Assembly: GCA_018396935.1 (NCBI GenBank)
Contig: JAGTRA010000013.1
Coordinates: 2,780 to 8,345 of the forward strand
Source of the DNA: Candidatus Bathyarchaeota archaeon
GTDB lineage: Archaea > Thermoproteota > Bathyarchaeia > Bathyarchaeales > Bathycorpusculaceae
Direction of reading: 5' to 3'
DNA length: 5,566 bases
The notes beneath the pieces were generated by a model. That model was not told the DNA's origin. It ran no database searches and was given only the letters and a program-made list of their open reading frames with translations. The translations under genes were made by a program, and so were the position numbers. Below, piece by piece: positions 1-5,566 of this stretch (position 1 is its first letter; each line of letters opens with the position of its first letter).

Positions 1-184
1 GATTGCGGTAATGCCTTGTATAAGTCTTCTCGCGGCCCTTTTGACATACAACAACGGTTTCAAAACCCTCTTGCTTAGCTCCATAAGCTATCTCAAGAGC
101 TGAATGAGAACCTAGGACTCCTATGCGTAGGTTTCGCTCATCATATTCATTCACAATATCTCTTATAATGTTCTTGTTTATCAT
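1..184 (-). CDS. purP: FAICAR synthetase PurP (formate-dependent), N-terminal 61 residues, 3'-partial
   Basis: PurP formylates AICAR to FAICAR using free formate and ATP, the archaeal replacement for the folate-dependent transformylase part of PurH. The 61 visible residues start [10 protein letters not shown], then IGVLGSHSAL (21-30), GAKQEGFETVVVC (35-47) and QKGREKTYTRHYR (48-60). These match the PurP N-terminus: a first beta strand ending in LGSH, a helix with GAK-EGF, then a second strand and KGR--PY-R. The protein runs off the left edge; the usual family length is about 350-400 residues, so the ATP-grasp domains are not visible. The ATG at 184 overlaps the purC stop in an ATGA junction and has an AGGTGA site 6 nt upstream. 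I identified this from a short stretch, but the motif run is distinctive. The main alternative is another member of the PurP-like family, which archaea often carry in more than one copy. Confidence 0.85.
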   Translation of the reverse strand, partial: MINKNIIRDIVNEYDERNLRIGVLGSHSALEIAYGAKQEGFETVVVCQKGREKTYTRHYRN

Positions 185-1239
185 CTCAATTCACCTATAT
201 ACTCCTCATATTCCTTGACTGTCTCCGCAAGGCTTGGAACGTTGAATAATTTTCGATTGGTAATGGCGTTAGCCGCTGCCATATACATTTTGCTTATGAT
301 TCCCCTAAGCTTAGGATCAAGTTTTGGAGGCTGCACTTTACATAGGCTTTTCCAGTCTTCAATTCCCTTTTCCGCTGCTTCTCTTTTAGCTTCTTCAACC
401 GCTCTATACCATTCCGTACGCCTGTAATAAATACGGGCAATTTCCTTACTTACCTGAATGCCGTTATAGGTGAATCTACATTCATCTAGCGTTCCTACGA
501 CATCCACCACCATTAAGCGTCTTTGATCATCGAAGGCAAGCTCTATTTTTCCATCCTCATTTTCTAAATGTGCTTTTGAAGCTACCTCGGTTATTGTTTC
601 ATTAACTATAAATAATATCCTTTTTATCTCTTCAAGTTCTTCGTCCTTCAGCCCTGCAATCCGCTTAGCTTCATCCCACGTTATGTACCTATCGTGTTTT
701 TCAAGTTTTGTGCTTACGTCAAATATGGGTTTAGCCAATTTTTCGCCTGGTTTAGGCATATGATCTAAACCAAGCTGTTCAAGAGTTACTAACCCCATGC
801 TTAACCTCTTGAAAACTGAAGAACCTTCTGGTAGACCATTACGATAAATTATCTCTAAGGGTATTAAGTAATTTTTTAATTCCGGCGTGTAGACGCTATA
901 ATCATACTTTAATTGATTTCCATCCTGATAGACCCTCGGCTTGTAGACGTTAACTAAGTGTATCTCCATAATATTTGTAGGGTTTTCAAGCTCGTCAAAG
1001 TGTATAAGCCTTCCCTTCTCATCAACTAATCCCCTGTAGTGTGTTCGCACCCCTTTTTCCTCAAGTCTTTCAAAGCAATAAGCACCCATTATGCAGAGTG
1101 CTGCACCCTTCCATTCAATGTGGTCTGGCATCTCGCCCCAGTCAAAGACTGAATAACGGTCTGAAAAATGGAACCTGCCTATCCCCATTTCTTCTCTAGT
1201 AGGCTTTTTAATAATTTCAAGATCTTTCACACTTCCCAT
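181..1239 (-). CDS. purC: Divergent long-form SAICAR synthetase (PurC)
   Basis: The predicted enzyme joins CAIR and aspartate with ATP to give SAICAR in cytoplasmic purine synthesis. Similarity to the classical family is weak but follows the right order. GSVKD near the N-terminus stands for the GKAK-type nucleotide loop. [23 protein letters not shown] (split here as [10 protein letters not shown] and [13 protein letters not shown], residues 23-45) stands for the F-D-TSA-DG-KG region. GVRTHYRGL (63-71) matches GIPTQ/GIPTH, and [20 protein letters not shown] (127-146) matches [34 protein letters not shown] (170-187) matches the P-P-F-K-D-H-D-P region. KIELAFD (231-237) and [12 protein letters not shown] (245-256) match the K-E-FG and DE-SPD-R region. 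At 352 residues it is about 100 longer than bacterial PurC (about 240); the extra length includes an insert near 75-120 and a lysine- and alanine-rich C-terminal part from about 285. The ATG at 1239 fits the family start; it lies inside carB and has only a weak AGGGG site 8 nt upstream. Its operon partner PurP acts two steps later. Confidence 0.85.
   Translation of the reverse strand: MGSVKDLEIIKKPTREEMGIGRFHFSDRYSVFDWGEMPDHIEWKGAALCIMGAYCFERLEEKGVRTHYRGLVDEKGRLIHFDELENPTNIMEIHLVNVYKPRVYQDGNQLKYDYSVYTPELKNYLIPLEIIYRNGLPEGSSVFKRLSMGLVTLEQLGLDHMPKPGEKLAKPIFDVSTKLEKHDRYITWDEAKRIAGLKDEELEEIKRILFIVNETITEVASKAHLENEDGKIELAFDDQRRLMVVDVVGTLDECRFTYNGIQVSKEIARIYYRRTEWYRAVEEAKREAAEKGIEDWKSLCKVQPPKLDPKLRGIISKMYMAAANAITNRKLFNVPSLAETVKEYEEYIGELR
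191..196 (-). promoter_or_regulatory. Ribosome binding site for purP
   Basis: AGGTGA on the minus strand, a typical archaeal anti-16S sequence, ends 6 nt before the ATG at 184. It sits in the last codons of purC (the EYIGELR end). With the ATGA overlap it points to coupled translation of purC and purP. Confidence 0.75.
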
Positions 1240-4200
1240 TACTTTCGCCCCTAAATGTTGGATTATTTAAGACACTTACCTTAATTATACTCCTTAAAGC
1301 TTCCAAATGATACTCCTTTAGAGATTTAACATCTAGTTTACCTTCTCTTATGGCTTTTATAGCTCTTACAGCCGCCATCGCTCCTGGGACTGTTGTAATA
1401 TATGGTATGTTCCTTTCCACAGCTGTCCTCCTTATCATGTAGCCTTCAGTTTTCCCCCTCTTTCCACTTGGCGTGTTTATTATCAAGTTGATCTGTCCAT
1501 TTATTATCAAATCGATCACATGTGGTCTTCCCTGGCTTATTTTCTGGGCAACCTCAACCTCTATCCCATTAGCCCTTAAGACCCTAGCGGTTCCTTCGGT
1601 TGCGTAAATTTTGAAGCCTAAACGAGAGAGTTCCCTTGCTACTTCTACAATTTTGTTTTTATCCCTATCCTTTACACTTATTAATACGCTTCCACTTGTA
1701 GGCAGCATCATTCCCGCTGCAAGCTCCGCTTTGTAGTACGCTAAACCAAAGTCGTAATCTATCCCCATGACTTCTCCTGTGGACTTCATTTCCGGACCCA
1801 GAACCGGGTCTACCCCTGGAAGCTTTATGAATGGAAAAACAGACTCCTTTACTGAAATGTGCTGTGGCCTGAGATTTTCTTTTAGATTGAAATCTCGTAG
1901 TTTCTTGCCGACCATAAGCTTGGCTGCTATCTTTGCTAGAGGGATACCTGTAGCTTTGCTAACAAAGGGAACAGTCCTGCTGGCCCTCGGGTTAGCCTCT
2001 AAAATGTACACCTTCCCGTCCTTAACCGCATATTGAATGTTTATTAAGCCGATGACTTTCAAGGCTAGCGCTATTTTACGTGTGTAATCTACAATGGTAT
2101 CTATCACCTTTTGGGGCAGCGATATGGGTGGTAAAACGCATGCAGAATCACCGCTGTGGACGCCTGCCTCTTCAATGTGCTCCATTATTCCACCAATGAA
2201 AACTTCTTCGCCATCACAAAGAGCATCCACTTCAACTTCTATAGCATCTTCGAGGAACTTGTCTATGAGAATAGGCTTTTCAGGGCTAACTTCTATGGCC
2301 TCCATTATATGCCTCTCAAGCATCTCCTCATCGTATATTATTGCCATTGCTCTGCCGCCAAGAACGTAACTTGGCCTTACTAGGACCGGGTAGCCTATTC
2401 TCGCTGCCACAGCCTTTGCTTCCTCAATGCTGAAAGCTACTCCACTTTCAGGCTGAGGGATTCCAAGTTCATCCATTAGCTTACTGAATCGTTTCCTATC
2501 TTCTGCTATATCTATGGAGTCGACAGAAGTTCCAAGGATTTTTGCTCCACTATCTTCTAACTCCTTAGCGATGTTTAGGGGGGTCTGTCCACCGAATTGG
2601 ACTAGAACTCCTTCAGGCTTCTCGTTTTCATAAATATTCATCACGTCCTCATGAGTTATAGGCTCAAAGTATAACCTGTCAGATGTGTCGTAATCTGTTG
2701 ACACAGTCTCGGGGTTACAGTTTACCATAATAGTTTCGTATCCTTCCTCTCTAAGACTTAAAACCGCGTGGACACAACAGTAATCAAACTCTATACCCTG
2801 CCCTATCCTATTAGGTCCGGAGCCCAATATCATTATTTTCTTCTTAGGTGTAGGAATTGCTTCATTTTCCTCCTCATAGGTTGAGTAGTAATACGGTGTT
2901 TTAGCTTCAAACTCCGCTGCACATGTATCCACCATTTTATAAACAGGGGTTACCCCTTTACTTTTCCTTGCAGCTCTAACGTCTCTCTCACTGCAGTGGA
3001 AAATGTAGGCGAGTTGCTTATCTGAAAAACCGAGTTTTTTAGCTTCTTTCAAAATTTCAGCTGGCAAATCCCATATGCTATACTTTTCAGCCAACTTTTT
3101 CAATTCTTCTTCGAAGTCTAGAATGTTCTTTATCTTGTTGAGGAACCATGGATCAATCTTAGTGAGATCATAAACCTCGTTTACGTTAAAGCCATTCTGT
3201 AGGGCGTATCGTATGTAGAAAATCCTATCGTGACTTGGGAACCGCAGTTTCTGAATTATTTCTTCTCTACTTGGCTTCTTATCTTTTCCATCACAGCCCA
3301 GCCCAAAACGTCCTATTTCAAGACTTCTGAGAGCCTTTTGAAGAGCCTCCTCAAAGGTTCTTCCTATAGCCATCACTTCGCCTACACTTTTCATTTGGGT
3401 ACCAAGACATGTATCTACTCCAGGAAACTTTTCGAAGGCAAACCTTGGAATTTTAACTACAACATAGTCTATAGTTGGCTCAAAACTCGCAGGGGTTTCC
3501 TTTGTTATGTCATTGGGGATTTCGTCCAGCGTATACCCCACAGCCAATTTAGCAGCTATTTTGGCTATTGGGAAGCCCGTCGCCTTAGAGGCTAAGGCTG
3601 AAGATCTGCTTACCCTAGGGTTCATCTCTATAGCTACAATTTTTCCGTTTTCAGGGTTTACTGCAAATTGAATATTGCTGCCCCCCGTTTCGACACCTAT
3701 TTCCCTCATTATCTTTATGGCCGCGTCTCTAAGCTGCTGATATTCATAGTCGGTAAGCGTTTGAGCTGGAGCTACTGTTATGCTATCGCCCGTGTGAATA
3801 CCCATCGGGTCAAAGTTCTCTATGGAGCATATTATAACCACATTATCCGCTAAGTCTCGCATAACTTCGAGTTCGTATTCCTTCCAGCCTATTACACTTT
3901 CTTCGATGAGCACTTGCCTTATCATGGAGAGTCTAAGTCCCCTGCCGGCTATCTCCTTTAGCTCTTCCCTATTGTAGGCTATGCCTCCGCCTGTTCCTCC
4001 CAGGGTGAATGCTGGGCGCACGACTACAGGATAACCGATTTCATCTGCAAAGGCTAAGGCTTCCTCTATGCTTTGCACCGACTTACTTCGAGGTACATCT
4101 AAACCTATCTTTAACATGCATTGCTTGAAAAGCTCCCTATCTTCAGCCTTCCTAATGGCTTCAGCCTTAGCTCCTATCAATTCGACTCCATATTTCTCGA

Positions 4201-4522
4201 GGATACCCATTTCATCAAGTTGTATAGCTAGGTTTAACGCTGTCTGACCGCCTAGTGTCGGCAATAAAGCGTCAGGGCGCTCTCGCTCGATAATACGAGC
4301 GATAATATTCGCCTCCAAAGGTTCAATGTAGATGATATCCGCCATCTCAGGGTCTGTCATTATAGTAGCCGGGTTAGAGTTGACCAAAATCACTTGATAG
4401 CCTTCTTCTCTAAGAGCTTTGCATGCTTGGCTTCCAGAATAGTCAAATTCAGCAGCTTGCCCAATCACAATGGGGCCTGAGCCTATAACCATAATTTTCC
4501 TAATGTCGTTTCTCTTTGGCAT
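1217..4522 (-). CDS. carB: Carbamoyl-phosphate synthase large subunit
   Basis: CarB makes carbamoyl phosphate from bicarbonate, CarA-derived ammonia and two ATP. It has 1101 residues against 1073 in E. coli. The two homologous ATP-grasp halves are complete. The carboxyphosphate half (about 1-400) has [31 protein letters not shown] and [18 protein letters not shown]. An oligomerisation domain (about 401-555) ends in [14 protein letters not shown]. The carbamoyl phosphate half (about 560-935) has [38 protein letters not shown] and [18 protein letters not shown]. The C-terminal MGS-like allosteric domain (about 940-1070) keeps TEGTA, the lysine before QGRPHVID, and IINTPSGK, the region that binds UMP and IMP in E. 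coli, so nucleotide control is plausible. About 29 residues after KEYH extend past the E. coli end and overlap the purC start. I chose the ATG at 4522: GAGGGAG lies 5 nt upstream and it gives a TGATG junction with carA. The in-frame TTG at 4525 would sit only 2 nt from that site. Confidence 0.98.
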   Translation of the reverse strand: MPKRNDIRKIMVIGSGPIVIGQAAEFDYSGSQACKALREEGYQVILVNSNPATIMTDPEMADIIYIEPLEANIIARIIERERPDALLPTLGGQTALNLAIQLDEMGILEKYGVELIGAKAEAIRKAEDRELFKQCMLKIGLDVPRSKSVQSIEEALAFADEIGYPVVVRPAFTLGGTGGGIAYNREELKEIAGRGLRLSMIRQVLIEESVIGWKEYELEVMRDLADNVVIICSIENFDPMGIHTGDSITVAPAQTLTDYEYQQLRDAAIKIMREIGVETGGSNIQFAVNPENGKIVAIEMNPRVSRSSALASKATGFPIAKIAAKLAVGYTLDEIPNDITKETPASFEPTIDYVVVKIPRFAFEKFPGVDTCLGTQMKSVGEVMAIGRTFEEALQKALRSLEIGRFGLGCDGKDKKPSREEIIQKLRFPSHDRIFYIRYALQNGFNVNEVYDLTKIDPWFLNKIKNILDFEEELKKLAEKYSIWDLPAEILKEAKKLGFSDKQLAYIFHCSERDVRAARKSKGVTPVYKMVDTCAAEFEAKTPYYYSTYEEENEAIPTPKKKIMILGSGPNRIGQGIEFDYCCVHAVLSLREEGYETIMVNCNPETVSTDYDTSDRLYFEPITHEDVMNIYENEKPEGVLVQFGGQTPLNIAKELEDSGAKILGTSVDSIDIAEDRKRFSKLMDELGIPQPESGVAFSIEEAKAVAARIGYPVLVRPSYVLGGRAMAIIYDEEMLERHIMEAIEVSPEKPILIDKFLEDAIEVEVDALCDGEEVFIGGIMEHIEEAGVHSGDSACVLPPISLPQKVIDTIVDYTRKIALALKVIGLINIQYAVKDGKVYILEANPRASRTVPFVSKATGIPLAKIAAKLMVGKKLRDFNLKENLRPQHISVKESVFPFIKLPGVDPVLGPEMKSTGEVMGIDYDFGLAYYKAELAAGMMLPTSGSVLISVKDRDKNKIVEVARELSRLGFKIYATEGTARVLRANGIEVEVAQKISQGRPHVIDLIINGQINLIINTPSGKRGKTEGYMIRRTAVERNIPYITTVPGAMAAVRAIKAIREGKLDVKSLKEYHLEALRSIIKVSVLNNPTFRGESNGKCERS
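1248..1252 (-). promoter_or_regulatory. Weak ribosome binding site for purC
   Basis: AGGGG on the minus strand ends 8 nt before the purC ATG at 1239, inside the carB coding sequence. It is shorter than the sites of carB and purP, so purC may depend partly on ribosomes arriving from carB. Confidence 0.45.
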
Positions 4523-5566
4523 CAATACTCCCTCAGAAGGTTGACAAATCTGTCAAAGAAGAAGTAGGTGTCATGCGGACCTGGGCCCGCTTCTGGGTGG
4601 TATTGCACAGTTATTATTGGGAGCTCTTTATGTCTTAACCCTTCAACCGTTAGGTCATTAAGGTTTATTTGCGTGACTTCAAGCCCTTTTGGAAGAGTTT
4701 TTTCGTCGACACTGAAGTTATGATTCTGGCTAGATATAAATACCCTCCCCGTTTCAAGATCTTTTGTAGGTTGATTGCTTCCATGGTGACCAAATTTTAG
4801 TTTGAAGGTTTTGGCTCCAAAGGCTAAGGCTATAAGTTGATGTCCAAGACATATTCCCGCCATAGGAAGCTTTCCCATGAGCTTTTGAATAGTGTCTATT
4901 GTTTCCTTAACCCTAGCTGGATCCCCAGGTCCATTGGATATGAATACTCCGTCAGGGTTCATGTCAAGGATTTTCTCAGCTGGATAGTTGTATGGTACCA
5001 ACGTCACGTTTATGCTTCTCTTAAGGAGCTGCCTCACTATACTGGCCTTAACTCCACAATCAATAAGCACGACTTCATATTTGCCCTTTACATCTATTCT
5101 CTTTGGATTCTTAACACATACTTTGTCTACGAGGTCTAAATCTACGATGGATGGTTGCTCCTTAGCCATCCTTATGAGTTTTTCCCTGTCCATATCAAAT
5201 CCGATAGCAGCTTTCATTGAACCATAAATCCTAATTTTTCGCGTTAACATTCTGGTATCAACGCCCTCTATTCCAGGCACGTTATAGGCCTTAAGTAGTT
5301 CATCGACGGTCATTTGACTTCTAAAGTTGCTTGGTTTGCGACACAACTGCTTTACAACAAATCCTTCAACCTTTACGGAGTCGCTTTCAAAATCCTCTTT
5401 ACATACTCCATAGTTACCTATGAGCGGGTAGGTCATCATTAAAATTTGACCTCTATAGCTGGGGTCTGTTAATGCTTCCACGTACCCTGTCATACTAGTG
5501 CAAAACACGATTTCCCCTAGAGCAATTCTATTAGCTCCAAAAGCCCTTCCTTCAACATAAGTTCCA
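4522..5566 (-). CDS. carA: Carbamoyl-phosphate synthase small (glutaminase) subunit, 5'-partial
   Basis: CarA hydrolyses glutamine and passes the ammonia to CarB for cytoplasmic carbamoyl phosphate synthesis. The frame is open to the right edge: the 19 codons before the GTG at 5508 read [19 protein letters not shown], which is standard CarA N-terminus, so that GTG is internal. By comparison with E. coli CarA, about ten N-terminal residues lie outside the window, leaving 347 visible. The N-terminal domain shows [22 protein letters not shown] and GVDTRMLTR. The class I glutamine amidotransferase domain follows, with SNGPGDP, the nucleophile elbow GICLGHQ (catalytic Cys codon at 4849-4851), SQNHNF, and [13 protein letters not shown] carrying the other two triad residues, His and Glu. 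The Cys-to-His spacing of 84 residues equals that of E. coli (269 to 353). The glutaminase therefore looks active. The TGA stop shares its last base with the carB ATG. Identity is certain; only the true start is unseen. Confidence 0.98.
   Translation of the reverse strand, partial: GTYVEGRAFGANRIALGEIVFCTSMTGYVEALTDPSYRGQILMMTYPLIGNYGVCKEDFESDSVKVEGFVVKQLCRKPSNFRSQMTVDELLKAYNVPGIEGVDTRMLTRKIRIYGSMKAAIGFDMDREKLIRMAKEQPSIVDLDLVDKVCVKNPKRIDVKGKYEVVLIDCGVKASIVRQLLKRSINVTLVPYNYPAEKILDMNPDGVFISNGPGDPARVKETIDTIQKLMGKLPMAGICLGHQLIALAFGAKTFKLKFGHHGSNQPTKDLETGRVFISSQNHNFSVDEKTLPKGLEVTQINLNDLTVEGLRHKELPIITVQYHPEAGPGPHDTYFFFDRFVNLLREY
4528..4534 (-). promoter_or_regulatory. Ribosome binding site for carB
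   Basis: GAGGGAG on the minus strand lies inside the last codons of carA and ends 5 nt before the ATG at 4522. It decides the carB start: the in-frame TTG at 4525 would leave only 2 nt of spacing. Confidence 0.75.

Noticed and set aside
215..427. 70-codon plus-strand frame with a hydrophobic stretch opposite purC
   Set aside because: The membrane-like segment comes from reading the alanine- and lysine-rich purC C-terminus backwards; there is no independent evidence for a gene.
1767..2383. Three overlapping plus-strand frames of 75-91 codons opposite carB
   Set aside because: They are antisense to conserved ATP-grasp coding sequence, overlap one another in different frames, and show no family similarity.
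3015..3115. Helix-turn-helix-like segment in CarB (about residues 498-520, [11 protein letters not shown] to RAARK)
   Set aside because: This is the ordinary oligomerisation domain of CarB, where this pattern is conserved; it is not a fused DNA-binding domain.
3230..3595. 121-codon plus-strand reading frame opposite carB
   Set aside because: It lies wholly antisense to conserved CarB sequence, has no recognisable motif, and its composition is explained by the carB codons.
3668..3853. 61-codon plus-strand reading frame opposite carB
   Set aside because: It lies antisense to the conserved first ATP-grasp half of CarB and has no independent support.
4523..4525. TTG at 4525 as the carB start codon
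   Set aside because: It is only 2 nt from the GAGGGAG site, while the next codon is an ATG with good spacing.
4837..5227. Two plus-strand frames of 79 and 100 codons opposite carA
   Set aside because: They are shadows of the carA glutaminase gene with no motif of their own.
5506..5508. GTG at 5508 as the carA start codon
   Set aside because: Nineteen upstream codons, up to the window edge, encode well-matched CarA N-terminal sequence, so the start lies outside the window.

Overview
The window is a solid block of de novo nucleotide-biosynthesis genes, all read from the minus strand. In transcription order it holds carA (5' end cut by the right edge), carB, a long divergent purC, and the first 61 codons of purP (cut by the left edge). 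The organism is almost certainly an archaeon. The best evidence is PurP, the ATP- and formate-dependent FAICAR synthetase known mainly from archaea, together with the atypical long PurC and a GGTGA-type ribosome binding site. The PurC type and the general look suggest a TACK-group lineage such as Bathyarchaeia, but this placement is a guess that cannot be settled from the sequence alone.

Layout, right to left: CarA occupies 5565-4522, and its reading frame stays open through the right edge. CarB follows at 4522-1217, joined by a TGATG junction where stop and start share one base. PurC lies at 1239-181 and overlaps the end of carB by 23 nt. PurP starts at 184 with an ATGA junction to purC and runs off the left edge. 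There is no intergenic space, so no promoter, terminator or RNA gene is expected here and none was seen. The four genes look like one translationally coupled operon whose promoter lies upstream of carA, outside the window.

Function: CarA releases ammonia from glutamine and CarB uses it with bicarbonate and two ATP to make carbamoyl phosphate for pyrimidines and arginine. PurC makes SAICAR and PurP formylates AICAR to FAICAR; the step between them (PurB) and the last step to IMP are not in the window. The operon therefore joins the entry of the pyrimidine pathway with late steps of the purine pathway.

I see no new defence, mobile or otherwise undescribed system. The points worth a second look are the divergent 352-residue PurC, the tail on CarB that carries the purC start region, and the car-pur operon arrangement itself.
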